Assembly: GCF_008329585.1 (NCBI RefSeq)
Contig: NZ_NPKP01000002.1
Location: forward strand, 620,001-684,000
Reading direction: 5' to 3'
From: Mycolicibacterium sp. P9-22
GTDB taxonomy: Bacteria; Actinomycetota; Actinomycetes; Mycobacteriales; Mycobacteriaceae
DNA: 64,000 nt
Of this stretch, positions 52,352-61,692 are shown piece after piece. The stretch's first letter is position 1. The number at the start of each line of letters is the position of its first letter. Below the pieces are notes generated by a model. It ran no database searches, had not been told where the DNA came from, and saw only the letters and a list, made by a program, of their open reading frames with translations. Both the position numbers and the translations under genes were made by a program.

Positions 52352-52391
52352 TGCTCAGGATTGCCCACCTCACGGTCGTTGAAGGTGGCGG

Positions 52392-53528
52392 ATGAAAGTC
52401 TGTTTCTTCGTTGCCAACCTGGGCGACGGAGGAGCGCAACGTCAATGTGTCGCGCTACTCAACCTGCTTCAGCACAACCAAAACCTTGACCTGCACCTCA
52501 TGCTACTCGGCCCGGGCGAACACGAAAAAGACCTCGACACTTCGCGTCTCACCATTCACCGTACGACGGTCCGGGACTTTGCCAGCCCGGCTGCGCTCAT
52601 CTTCTCGATCGGCACGTTGCGTCGGATACGTCCCGATCTGCTCATATCGTGGCTGCACCCGGCCGACATCTGGTCATATGTCGCGACTCGCGTCGTCCAC
52701 GGTATCCCGTGGGTGATCACCGAGCGCGGCTCGTCGTATCCCGACCAACTCGTCTACAACGTCAGGCTGCGCTTCGGCCGATGGGGCGCTACCACAATCA
52801 TCGCCAATTCTGAGCCGGGCAGACAACTGTGGTCGTCACTGTCACCGAGCGCGCCGATAGTCGTGATCCCCAACATGCTGCTCGGCGGCGCCCTCCCCAC
52901 GGACCGCGCTACCGCACCGGCGAGGTCTCAAGAGTGCCTCTACGTCGGCCGCCTGGAACCGCAGAAGAACGTCGACGGAATGGCTGCCGCGTTTGCGCAC
53001 TTCGCCGCGGCGCGGCCTGAAGCCAAGCTCACCGTCGTCGGTAAAGGTGCGCTGGCGGAGCAGATGCGGCGGATTGCCGAGGAAGCCGGCGTGAACGGTC
53101 AGATGGATCTTGTCGGCTTCCGCACGGATGTGCCTCAACTGATGTCGCGTGCTCGGGTGCTGCTGTCTTTCAGCAGAAACGAGGGTATGCCGAATGTTCT
53201 GATGGAGGCCGTGGTCGCCGGGCTACCCGCCGTCGTGTCCGACATTCCCGAGCATCATGCACTGCTCGGCGATAACTACCCGTTCTACGTTGCGCTCGAT
53301 TCGGCTCCCGAGGACGCCGCCCGTGTCATCGACCGCGCCTGGTGCGCCGACGACTCCGCGCTGAGTCAGATCTACGGCCACGCCCGACAGGTTCTTGCGT
53401 CTTCGAAACCGGAACAGGTGGCGAGCGCATACACCGACACATTCAGCGAGATCGTTGCGCACAGACGGCCAGGTGGACGCGGTAGCCGGTGGCTGCTGCG
53501 CGGCATACGCGGGAAGCGACGCCGGTAG
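52392..53528 (+). CDS. Glycosyltransferase family 4
   Basis: 378 residues from ATG 52392 with GAAGGTGGCGG upstream. N-domain VCFFVANLGDGGAQRQ; C-domain ECLYVGRLEPQKNVDGM and the EX7E-type motif in FSRNEGMPNVLMEAVVAGLP bind the nucleotide sugar. It transfers a sugar with retention onto the lipid-linked repeat unit in the cytoplasm. Its TAG shares a base with the flippase GTG start (53526-53530). Confidence 0.93.
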   Translation: MKVCFFVANLGDGGAQRQCVALLNLLQHNQNLDLHLMLLGPGEHEKDLDTSRLTIHRTTVRDFASPAALIFSIGTLRRIRPDLLISWLHPADIWSYVATRVVHGIPWVITERGSSYPDQLVYNVRLRFGRWGATTIIANSEPGRQLWSSLSPSAPIVVIPNMLLGGALPTDRATAPARSQECLYVGRLEPQKNVDGMAAAFAHFAAARPEAKLTVVGKGALAEQMRRIAEEAGVNGQMDLVGFRTDVPQLMSRARVLLSFSRNEGMPNVLMEAVVAGLPAVVSDIPEHHALLGDNYPFYVALDSAPEDAARVIDRAWCADDSALSQIYGHARQVLASSKPEQVASAYTDTFSEIVAHRRPGGRGSRWLLRGIRGKRRR

Positions 53529-55003
53529 TGGACTCTGGGACTCGTCGCAATGTCGCTGCGTACTACCTCAATTTCATCGTCATGGCCGCGGTCGGCGTCA
53601 TCGTCAATCCAATGCTGCTGGGCGCTCTCGGACCGGCGCTTTTCGGGGTGTGGAAGTCGCTGCAGCGTTATTTGGATTTCGCGACGGTCGCCGACGGCCG
53701 AGCGTCTCAAGCCCTCAAGTGGATTGTCGCGAGCAGGACATCGCTGTCCGATGCGGAGAAACAGCGAGATGTCGGCGCCGCGATCACGGTGTGGCTCCGT
53801 TGGTTACCGGTAGCTGCTTTGGTCGCCGCCGGAGTAACCGCGGCGATGCCCTTTCTGATCAAGGGCATACCCGACGATGCGCGCACGGTGGCTTTCACCG
53901 CCGCAGTGATTCTTGCCGCCAACACAGTGCTCGCCGGCCTGCTCGCCATCCCGGACTCGGTCCTCACCGGAATCAACCAGGGCTACAAGTCCATGATCAT
54001 CACCACCGTGGTTTTCGTGGCGAGCAACGGCGCGATGGTCGGTGCCGCCTACGCAGGCTGGACACTGTGGTCTCTCGCCGCGATCGTGTTCATCGCGGCG
54101 ATCTTGAATACCGTCCTCACCTTGGCCGTCGCCAAGCGAGCTGTCACCTGGTGGGGTGTCGCCAAACCTTCGAAGCCCGACATCCGACGTGTATTCGGCT
54201 ACAGCGCCTGGACACTCGGCGCAATGCTGGTGGACAAGATGTTGCTCGCGTCCGAGCTCATCGTCATCAGCGTCATGGTCGGCGCGGTCGCGGTGACGCA
54301 ATACACCTTCACGGCCTATGTCCTGCAGTTCGTGCTTTCCATCTCACTGGTCACCGCGAGCGGGTTCATGCCGGTCCTCGGAACGCAGCTGGGCAATGCG
54401 GAAATGGGCGCGGCGGCCGAGCGCGCACGTGAGGTTCGGCGCCTCGTCATCGGAGTGACGGTGTTGGGCTGCGCGGCGGTGCTGGCGTTCAATGGAACGT
54501 TCGTGACGCTTTGGGTGGGCGCCGATCAGTATCTGGGAAGTGCCATCAACATGCTGCTCGTCGTGTGCGCCCTGCAGCAGGCGTTCATGCGGATGGACGG
54601 GCAGATCCTTGACGTGACCTTGAAGATTGCACCCAGGGTCATGGTGGGACTGGCCGGCAGTGCCGGCGGAATAGCGGCCGGCTGCATCGGCTTTGCGCTC
54701 ACCCACAAGCTGGAAGTGGCTTTGATCGGCGTGATCGTCGCAAGACTGGCGAGCAACGTGGCCTATCCGATCTTCGTACGCCGCGCCATCCCAGGGTCCG
54801 CGGCACCTCGGTCGACAGTGCTGCTCGGAAGTTCACTGTTGATCGCGTCATTCGGAGTGGGGCTGCTGATGGAGAATCTGGTCGCGATCGCACAAGTCAT
54901 CCTTGCGGCAGGCTGGCTGGCGGTTGCGCTGGCCACTGTGTGGTTTGGACTCCTGCCGCGGGCAATCCTTCGCGCACTTCTGACTCGACGATCTTCATCG
55001 TGA
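53528..55003 (+). CDS. Wzx-type flippase / polysaccharide transporter (MOP superfamily)
   Basis: About 491 residues from GTG 53528 (TAGTG coupling with the glycosyltransferase); a GTG at 53489 would also work. Ten to fourteen hydrophobic helices, e.g. NFIVMAAVGVIVNPMLLGAL and VVFVASNGAMVGAAYAGW, and the N-terminal RNVAAYYLNF pattern match polysaccharide flippases. It should move lipid-linked repeat units to the outer face of the membrane for the polymerase at 44306. Confidence 0.88.
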   Translation: MDSGTRRNVAAYYLNFIVMAAVGVIVNPMLLGALGPALFGVWKSLQRYLDFATVADGRASQALKWIVASRTSLSDAEKQRDVGAAITVWLRWLPVAALVAAGVTAAMPFLIKGIPDDARTVAFTAAVILAANTVLAGLLAIPDSVLTGINQGYKSMIITTVVFVASNGAMVGAAYAGWTLWSLAAIVFIAAILNTVLTLAVAKRAVTWWGVAKPSKPDIRRVFGYSAWTLGAMLVDKMLLASELIVISVMVGAVAVTQYTFTAYVLQFVLSISLVTASGFMPVLGTQLGNAEMGAAAERAREVRRLVIGVTVLGCAAVLAFNGTFVTLWVGADQYLGSAINMLLVVCALQQAFMRMDGQILDVTLKIAPRVMVGLAGSAGGIAAGCIGFALTHKLEVALIGVIVARLASNVAYPIFVRRAIPGSAAPRSTVLLGSSLLIASFGVGLLMENLVAIAQVILAAGWLAVALATVWFGLLPRAILRALLTRRSSS

Positions 55004-55070
55004 AGAAATTGACCGTGGCTGCAGTTACCGTGAACACGCTATCTCTCGCCGATGATGGAAGGTCTGTCCT

Positions 55071-55886
55071 GTGACGTCACTCACGACCCTGAAACTGAAA
55101 GCGCTCTGGCAGACCAAGGACCTTCTCCGACTCGGCCTGCCGTACCAGGCTCGTCATCTTCACCGGCGCGATGACAGCGAATTCCGGGTGCGTATCAAGG
55201 ATGTTGGCGATATGGTCCTGCGCCCGAGAACCGCCGACCCTGCCGTGGTCAGCCAGGTCTTCAGCTGGCTGCAGTACGACCTCAGCCAGTTCCCGCAATA
55301 CGCTCGGATCACCCAGGCCTATCGGGACATCCTGGCGCGCGGGCATCGCCCACTCATCCTCGACCTCGGAGCCAACAACGGAGCGTCGGCGCGGTGGTTC
55401 ACACGCGAGTATCCCGAGGCGCATATTGTCGCGGTGGAACCCGACCCGGACAACGCCCGCATATGCCGCCTGAACACCGAGGGCTATCCGGTGGAAGTCA
55501 TCACGGCGGCCATCGGTGGTACCCCGGGCCGGGTGGCGCTGGACACGGCCAACATGGGCAGCGTCTCCTATGTGACAACGAGATCCGACGACGGCGGCGT
55601 GCCGATCGTCACAGTTGGGCAGATTCTTGCTGACCGCAAACCCGATCATGAACTCTTCATCGTGAAGGTCGATATCGAAGGATTCGAGGAGGATCTGTTC
55701 GCGGCGGGCACCGAGTGGGTCGAAGAAGCGCATGTCGTTCTGATCGAACCGCATGACTGGAAGTTCCCGGACCGGGATACCAGCCGGACCCTGCAACAGA
55801 CGATGGGCCAGCTGCCGTTCCACGTCTTGCTATCCGGCGAGAATCTTGTCTACGTGCGTCATGCTGCTCAAGAGCAGGCGCATTGA
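55071..55886 (+). CDS. FkbM-family methyltransferase (first)
   Basis: 271 residues from GTG 55071. Motif I LILDLGANNGASARWF, HIVAVEPDPDNARIC (acidic ligand), ITAAIGGTPGRVALD, and the FkbM signature LFIVKVDIEGFEEDLF. It is an O-methyltransferase for sugar hydroxyls, frequent in actinobacterial glycan clusters. It is followed by a second FkbM gene, so more than one hydroxyl may be methylated. Confidence 0.88.
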   Translation: MTSLTTLKLKALWQTKDLLRLGLPYQARHLHRRDDSEFRVRIKDVGDMVLRPRTADPAVVSQVFSWLQYDLSQFPQYARITQAYRDILARGHRPLILDLGANNGASARWFTREYPEAHIVAVEPDPDNARICRLNTEGYPVEVITAAIGGTPGRVALDTANMGSVSYVTTRSDDGGVPIVTVGQILADRKPDHELFIVKVDIEGFEEDLFAAGTEWVEEAHVVLIEPHDWKFPDRDTSRTLQQTMGQLPFHVLLSGENLVYVRHAAQEQAH

Positions 55887-55923
55887 GCCCAATGCGCGTG
55901 CGTACGCGTCTTGGCCTGAGCCA

Positions 55924-55960
55924 CAGCACTTCCGCCTAATTTGCGGTAACGTCAGTGCTG
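55924..55960 (+). terminator. Nested stem-loop between the two FkbM genes
   Basis: Outer stem CAGCACT (55924-55930) with AGTGCTG (55954-55960); inner stem CCGC (55932-55935) with GCGG (55943-55946). It lies 38 bases after the first FkbM gene. It lacks a T-run, so it could be a weak terminator or a processing site. Confidence 0.4.
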
Positions 55961-56052
55961 GCTGATATCTGCCGTGCAGGCGACGACCCGTGGCTGGCGG
56001 GGAGGGAGTAGAAGATGGCGGACTGCGCCGGGACGGCCTTCGCGAACCGCAG

Positions 56053-56781
56053 ATGAGACTGAAACACGAACTGCGGCACCTCGTTCAGCGCTTCGGCGTC
56101 GATGTCGTCCGCTACCCACTGCATGATCCGATGGCTCGCGTCGTGCGCCTGCTCGATCATCACGGTGTCGGTTGCGTGGTGGACGTCGGCGCGAACGACG
56201 GTGGATACGCCACCACGATCCGTGGGCTCGGATACACCGATCGCATCATCTCGTTCGAGCCGCTGCAGCGCCCATTCGAGGCACTGCGCCGTAAGGCCGC
56301 CGGCGACGCCAACTGGGATGTGCTCCAATGCGCGGTGGGCGATGCGCAGGCCGAAGTGACCATCAACGTCGCAGGCAATGCCGGACTTTCGAGTTCCGTG
56401 CTGCCCATGCTGGAGTCTCATACAGCCGTGGCGCCCGAATCGCGATACGTCGGCACAGAAACCGTCGAACAGAACCGCCTCGATGTGCTGCTGCCTTCGT
56501 TGGGTATGGCCGACGAACGTCGTATCTACCTGAAAGTGGATGTCCAGGGTTACGAGCGGGCGGTGTTGGACGGCGCAACAGAACTATTCAGATCGGAGGC
56601 GATCATCGGACTCCAGCTCGAATTGTCCCTGGTCCCGTTGTACGACGGTGCAATGACCTATCGAGAAGGTCTCGATCGGGCCGAGGCATTGGGGATGACG
56701 TTGATGGGCCTCGACCCCGTTTTTTCCGACCCGAAATCCGGTCAACTACTACAGGCCGACGCGGTCTTCTTTGCCGCGTGA
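56053..56781 (+). CDS. FkbM-family methyltransferase (second)
   Basis: 242 residues from ATG 56053 (MRLKHELRHLVQRFGVDVVR is a typical FkbM beginning, so the longer frame from 55990 is not preferred). Motif I CVVDVGANDGGYATTI, IISFEPLQRPFEAL, SSSVLPMLE and RIYLKVDVQGYERAVLDGA. Its TGA overlaps the next start as GTGA (56778-56781). Confidence 0.9.
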   Translation: MRLKHELRHLVQRFGVDVVRYPLHDPMARVVRLLDHHGVGCVVDVGANDGGYATTIRGLGYTDRIISFEPLQRPFEALRRKAAGDANWDVLQCAVGDAQAEVTINVAGNAGLSSSVLPMLESHTAVAPESRYVGTETVEQNRLDVLLPSLGMADERRIYLKVDVQGYERAVLDGATELFRSEAIIGLQLELSLVPLYDGAMTYREGLDRAEALGMTLMGLDPVFSDPKSGQLLQADAVFFAA

Positions 56782-57884
56782 CGGGCGAGCATCGCGCAGA
56801 CGACAGCAGTCCCGGCCCGCGACCCGAAGTGCGGATCAGCTTGATCGGTCCGATGCCGCCGCCAGTCGACGGTCAATCGATCGTCATGAGGCATATGGTC
56901 GCCCACCTTGCGCCGCACTTTCCGCACCTGCGGGTCGCCGATACCACCGAGCGAGCCACCATCAGATGGCAGCGGCCCTTCGTCAAGCTCGGCCGGTCTG
57001 CGGCCGCATGGCGTGCCATTCCCCGTGCAGATGTCGTGTACATCGCGGTCAAGGCCGATCACGGCATGTGGTTGACCACGATCACCGCGGGACTCGCACG
57101 GTTGGCACGAACACAGATTTTCCTGCATCACCACTCGTATACCTATATCCGGGAAAGGAAGACGCGAATGGTGGCCCTGGCGCGCGTCGCCGGGCCCGCC
57201 ACACAACACATCGTTCTGTCCAAGTCGATGGCGCAAGATCTTCGCACCACACTGCCCGAGGTGCGCCGGACCCTCATTATCGGCAATGCCGCACTGGTCG
57301 ACCAGACACTGTTGGAGCTGCCCTTGAAATCGGACGCCGACCGACTGGTGCTGGGTCATCTGAGCAATCTCTACTTGGACAAGGGAATAGCTGAGGTCGT
57401 CGATCTCGCGATTCGCCTGCAAGCCCGCGAAGTTCCGGTCCGGCTGATCGTCGGCGGACCGGTCGTCGAACCCGAAGCGCAGCATCACCTCGACCGCGCC
57501 GCCGACAACCTCGGCGAGCGATTCGAGTACCGTGGTGCCCTCGTCGGCGCGAACAAGCGGAGTTTCTTCGATGAGATCACACATTTCATCTTTCCGTCGA
57601 ACTATGCCCACGAGTCGGTACCGCTTGTTCTCTACGAAGCCATGGCGGCCGGCGTGGTGTGCGTGTCGACGCGACGAGGCTCGATACCGGAGCAGCTGGC
57701 GGATGGCCCGGCACTTCTGGCCGACCACAGGGGTTCGTTTGTCGCGGATGTGCTGCCCGCACTACAAGGCGCCACTGTGTCGACCGCAGCGTCTCGACAA
57801 TCCAGACAGGCCTTCGTCAGAGCACTGGCGGCCGCCAACAGCGATCTGGCACAGTTCATTTTGCAACTCGACACGAAACAGTAG
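56778..57884 (+). CDS. Glycosyltransferase (GT4-like)
   Basis: 368 residues from GTG 56778, coupled to the FkbM gene by a 4-base overlap. N-domain ISLIGPMPPPVDGQSIVMRH, C-domain LVLGHLSNLYLDKGIAEVVD and the E-rich sugar-nucleotide motif ESVPLVLYEAMAAGVVCVST. It is likely to extend the lipid-linked repeat. It ends six bases from the convergent methyltransferase. Confidence 0.88.
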   Translation: MTGEHRADDSSPGPRPEVRISLIGPMPPPVDGQSIVMRHMVAHLAPHFPHLRVADTTERATIRWQRPFVKLGRSAAAWRAIPRADVVYIAVKADHGMWLTTITAGLARLARTQIFLHHHSYTYIRERKTRMVALARVAGPATQHIVLSKSMAQDLRTTLPEVRRTLIIGNAALVDQTLLELPLKSDADRLVLGHLSNLYLDKGIAEVVDLAIRLQAREVPVRLIVGGPVVEPEAQHHLDRAADNLGERFEYRGALVGANKRSFFDEITHFIFPSNYAHESVPLVLYEAMAAGVVCVSTRRGSIPEQLADGPALLADHRGSFVADVLPALQGATVSTAASRQSRQAFVRALAAANSDLAQFILQLDTKQ

Positions 57885-57890
57885 CCTTGG

Positions 57891-58748
57891 CTACAGCCTT
57901 CCGCGAGCGAGGATGCCGAACGTGTTCACCGGAAATCCCTTCCCGCCGATTGCTTGGACCAGCGGAGACTGCGTCGAAAAGTAGCGGTCCATCTCGACAT
58001 CGACGAAGCGCTGCTGAAACAGGTCGTGCAGCTCGGCTTCGTCGACACCATCACGGACCACGTGGTACTCGACCAGGTCGGAAGGCTCTGTCTCAGAGTA
58101 GCTTCCGCGGAGCCTGCGCCACCGCGTGGCCAATCCCCTGCGGAGCTCACCTTGGGTGAGCCGCCACGCAAAATACGAGCCCCACGACAAGGCGCGGGCC
58201 CACCGTTTCTGCCGCGGATACCAAAGCGGGTCCTGGAATGTCACGACCGCGCCACCCACCCGCAGCACGGTGTCGCACAGCCTGGTGATGACATCGACGT
58301 AGTCGGGGATGTGGTGGATCACGGAGATCAGCAAGATCACGTCATACTGCGCGCTTTCCCGGAAGGGGGCGTTTCCGTCCGTGTCGTAGAGCACCCGCAC
58401 GTCGGCGTTGTCGCGGAACTTGTCGCTGAGATAATCGGCGCTGGCCTTTGACATCTCGGTGACTGTCGCCGATCCCCCTGCCGCGAGCACGGTTTCGGTG
58501 AAGGAGCCATGTCCAGCGCCGATTTCCAACACCGCACAGGAACCTTTTTTGCGCTTGACCTCTCTGACCACACCGGCGATGCGCTCGTCTATCCGTTCGC
58601 GCAAGGCGACATGCCGCAGATGCGGGCTGCCCACGATGTAGTCGTGGCCGTCGCCGTGCGACGCGTCTTGGGAATCTTCGACCGCACCACGATGGTCGTC
58701 ATTCAACACCGTGCGCGATTCCCCATCTCGAGTGTCTGTCAACCTCAC
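57891..58748 (-). CDS. Class I SAM-dependent methyltransferase
   Basis: 285 residues from GTG 58748 (GGAGTA upstream). Motif I AVLEIGAGHGSFTETVL, VTEMSKASADYLSD, YDVILLISVIHHIPDYVD and a VGGAVVTFQDPLWYPR post-motif. It is a typical modifier of a glycan or its lipid carrier. It precedes, on the same strand, nothing else before the GT at 58809 (61-base gap). Confidence 0.85.
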   Translation of the reverse strand: MRLTDTRDGESRTVLNDDHRGAVEDSQDASHGDGHDYIVGSPHLRHVALRERIDERIAGVVREVKRKKGSCAVLEIGAGHGSFTETVLAAGGSATVTEMSKASADYLSDKFRDNADVRVLYDTDGNAPFRESAQYDVILLISVIHHIPDYVDVITRLCDTVLRVGGAVVTFQDPLWYPRQKRWARALSWGSYFAWRLTQGELRRGLATRWRRLRGSYSETEPSDLVEYHVVRDGVDEAELHDLFQQRFVDVEMDRYFSTQSPLVQAIGGKGFPVNTFGILARGRL

Positions 58749-58808
58749 TACTCCCCTGTGTCAATTCGGCTCGTCACCGAGTCATGGCAAAAGCGCACCA
58801 CACCGGCA

Positions 58809-60128
58809 CTATCCCGCGATTGCGCGAGGACGTGGCAACATCTCAGCGCGTACTCCGGCAACGTCTTGCACCAATCGCTCGAACGCCCCGATCGCGGCAT
58901 CAGCGGTCAGGTGTTCCCGGCAGAAGTGCTGCGCCGCTGCGCCATAGACACCGGCTTGCTCGGTATCGCGCGAGATCTGGAGAGCGGCAGCGAGAAGGGC
59001 TTGCGGATCCCCTGCCTGCACGACCACCCCCGCTTTGGCCTGCTCGATCTCACTGGCTGTTATCCCGTCGATCTCGGTGGCTGCCAGAACTGGCCGGGCC
59101 GCGTCGAAGTACGAGGTCAACTTGCTGGGGACCGCCATGTTGGCAACACCGGGTAACTCGTTGACCAACAGGCAATCTGCTGCGGCAAGCGCACATCGAT
59201 AGTCTGCATCACCGAGGGGATCCACGAACGTGATTCGGTCGACACCCTGCGACAGGTGTTCCAGGCGCGATCGTTCGCTGCCGTCACCGACCAGAACGAA
59301 CTGGATGGGAGCCGAGCACGCATCCGCCAGTCGTGCCGCCTCGACGACATTGTGCAGACCCTGTTTGGCACCCATGTTCCCGGTGTGCACCACCAGGAAG
59401 CGGTCGCCCGGCCAGCCGATGGCCGATCTGGCTTCGAGTTTGCTCATCGCTCGCGATGGCTTGAGGTGGGTCCAGTTGCGAATGATCTCGATGCGCTGCG
59501 GGTCGACACCCATTTCCTGCTCGATGTAGTCCGCGAATCTTGGGTGGATCACCACGACGCGATCAGCTGATCTGAAGACGTGACGTTCGACGAATTTGGT
59601 GATACGGGCTGAAACCCCGCCGCCCTCCTGTGTTTCCGTCATTCCGAGCGTGTAGATGTCCTGGACCCAGACCACCAGTCCGGGGCGCGACGGAGTCAAC
59701 CGGATTCGCAAGGCGGCAAGTGCGGTGGCGAACAATGCCGGGGACACTGCGACGATGACGTCGCCCGACGGAAGTCTGCTGAGACAGACCCTCATGCCGA
59801 AACTGAGCTCCGAGAACAACCTTCGCAGACCGCGCGGCGGTCGCGGCACGTAGTGACGCAGGCGTCGGACCGCGACACCGTCGATGACATCGGAGCGCCG
59901 CCACTGGCCATACCCTGGACGAACTCGCCATTCTGGATAATGGGGATGCGCGACAACGGCGTTGACGCGATGTGCGCGAGCCGTCAGCCCCGCCGCCAAC
60001 GCGCCGGTGTAGGGGGCGTTGCCCGTCGTCTCCGGCGGGTAGTGCAGACTCAAGACCGAGACGTCGACGTGCCCGCCGATTCCGGGGGGCCGGCCCGGCG
60101 AACCGGCCCGAGTATCAGTGCCTGTCAC
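58809..60128 (-). CDS. Glycosyltransferase, WbuB-like GT4
   Basis: 439 residues from GTG 60128 (RBS GAGGGC); a longer frame reaching 60290 would run into the initiating transferase gene. N-domain VSVLSLHYPPETTGNAPYTG; LVVWVQDIYTLGMTET; C-domain FLVVHTGNMGAKQGLHNVVE and the conserved VNELPGVANMAVPSK..SYFDA region of WbuB-type enzymes. It most likely adds the second sugar on the lipid carrier. It is 34 bases downstream of the initiating transferase. Confidence 0.9.
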   Translation of the reverse strand: MTGTDTRAGSPGRPPGIGGHVDVSVLSLHYPPETTGNAPYTGALAAGLTARAHRVNAVVAHPHYPEWRVRPGYGQWRRSDVIDGVAVRRLRHYVPRPPRGLRRLFSELSFGMRVCLSRLPSGDVIVAVSPALFATALAALRIRLTPSRPGLVVWVQDIYTLGMTETQEGGGVSARITKFVERHVFRSADRVVVIHPRFADYIEQEMGVDPQRIEIIRNWTHLKPSRAMSKLEARSAIGWPGDRFLVVHTGNMGAKQGLHNVVEAARLADACSAPIQFVLVGDGSERSRLEHLSQGVDRITFVDPLGDADYRCALAAADCLLVNELPGVANMAVPSKLTSYFDAARPVLAATEIDGITASEIEQAKAGVVVQAGDPQALLAAALQISRDTEQAGVYGAAAQHFCREHLTADAAIGAFERLVQDVAGVRAEMLPRPRAIAG

Positions 60129-60162
60129 GTTGCCCTCGGCCCTTCTGGCTGGTTTCAATTTG

Positions 60163-61692
60163 CTATCGACCGCGGTAGAAGATGACTTCTCGGAAGGTCC
60201 GGAAGATGATCTTGATGTCGAGCCACAACGACCAGTTCTCGATATAGAAGTTGTCGTAGCGTGCCCGGTCGGCGATCGAGGTGTCGCCACGCAGGCCGCT
60301 GACCTGAGCGAAACCGGTCAGCCCCACCTGCACTCGGTGCCGGTGGGCATAGCGATCGAACTGGGTCGAGAACTGCTCGACGAAGTGCGGCCGTTCCGGT
60401 CGCGGTCCGACCACCGTCATATCGCCGCGCAGGATGTTCCACAGCTGGGGTAACTCGTCGATCGACGTGCACCGCAGGAATCTTCCGACCGGGCCGACCC
60501 GGTTGTCGGTCGCCACACTCCATTGAGTCTGCGATTCGGCTTCGTTGGCCGGCCGCATGGAACGGAATTTCAACAGTTCGAACTGCTTGCCGTCCCGCCC
60601 TACTCGGACCTGGCGGAAGATGATGCCGGGTCCTCCTTCGAGTCGTACCGCCAGCGCTGCCGCCGCGAGCACGGGAGACAGTGCGATCAAAGCGGCAGCC
60701 GAACTGACAACATCGAAGACGCGCTTGATCAACCGGGCGGGTCCGCGCAGGTTCGGGTTCCTGATCCGCATGATCGGGATGGAGCCGATGTGGTCGGCCA
60801 GACCGGTGAGCGTGTGGAAGTGGTGCATACGCGGAACGACGAGCAGTTCAGCGTTGAGGCACTCCTTGGTGCGCACGGCCTCGATCAGGGCGTGCTCATC
60901 GAATGCACCGTCGGCCACCAGTACCGTGTCCGCACCCCGGGTCACCACCGCCATGTCAAGGTCGGTCAGTCGACCGAGCCGGGGCGCGAAGGCCTCCGCC
61001 GGGCGGCAATCACCGTCGTCGACGAAGCCGTCCACGATGAGCCCGTACTCACGGTGCTCCGACAGGATCCGCGCCAGCTCGGCGGCCACCGGGCCGCCGC
61101 CCACCAATATCGTGTGATGGCGCGCGATCCCAGAACTACGTCCCATCGCGCACAGCCTGGTGGTGAGCACACGCCCGATGACCACCAGCGCGACAGCTTG
61201 GCACGCGGTTTCGAGGAAGATCAGTACGACCCGCGAATCCTGGTGCAGGTAAAGCAGAACGCCTGCCACTGCACCGACGGCAGCGAGCAGCCTCGTGACG
61301 ATCGTCGGAAGCTCATCGAGCACGCTCAGATGCAGGGGCGCGACGTACCGGCCGCCGCCGGTGAGCAATAGGGTGCCCAGCACGGCCATGGTCAACGACG
61401 ACAGCAGCTGGGGAGGCCGCCAGGCCAACGGGGCCATCATCATGACGAAGTCGACCGTGGGAATGACCATCCACGCCCGCACCCGGCTGAGATAGGGCAC
61501 GACGCGGGGCACGCTGGTCTCGCGGTGACGAACCTGTCGCTCCGACTGCGGGGCCCTCGTATCAGCCGCCGGATCGACGGAAAAGCCCGCCAACAATTGT
61601 GCCGTCTGCAATGCGGTCCGTCCCGTATCGCGCTTTTCAGCTAACGACTCCGGACGTCTAGATGCCGTCGCCGGGTCCACTACGCCGGTCAT
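60163..61692 (-). CDS. Initiating polyprenyl-phosphate sugar-1-phosphate transferase (WcaJ/WbaP-type)
   Basis: 509 residues from ATG 61692 (GGAGG upstream). Several N-terminal membrane helices, a middle Rossmann-like CoA-binding-type domain (ILVGGGPVAAELARILSEH), and the C-terminal bacterial sugar transferase domain: KRVFDVVSSAAALIALSPVL, RQVRVGRDGKQFELLKFRSM, SIDELPQLWNILRGDMTVVG and GPRPERPHFVEQF. It puts the first sugar phosphate on the undecaprenyl- or decaprenyl-phosphate carrier and so starts the repeat unit. Which sugar is used is not visible. Confidence 0.95.
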   Translation of the reverse strand: MTGVVDPATASRRPESLAEKRDTGRTALQTAQLLAGFSVDPAADTRAPQSERQVRHRETSVPRVVPYLSRVRAWMVIPTVDFVMMMAPLAWRPPQLLSSLTMAVLGTLLLTGGGRYVAPLHLSVLDELPTIVTRLLAAVGAVAGVLLYLHQDSRVVLIFLETACQAVALVVIGRVLTTRLCAMGRSSGIARHHTILVGGGPVAAELARILSEHREYGLIVDGFVDDGDCRPAEAFAPRLGRLTDLDMAVVTRGADTVLVADGAFDEHALIEAVRTKECLNAELLVVPRMHHFHTLTGLADHIGSIPIMRIRNPNLRGPARLIKRVFDVVSSAAALIALSPVLAAAALAVRLEGGPGIIFRQVRVGRDGKQFELLKFRSMRPANEAESQTQWSVATDNRVGPVGRFLRCTSIDELPQLWNILRGDMTVVGPRPERPHFVEQFSTQFDRYAHRHRVQVGLTGFAQVSGLRGDTSIADRARYDNFYIENWSLWLDIKIIFRTFREVIFYRGR

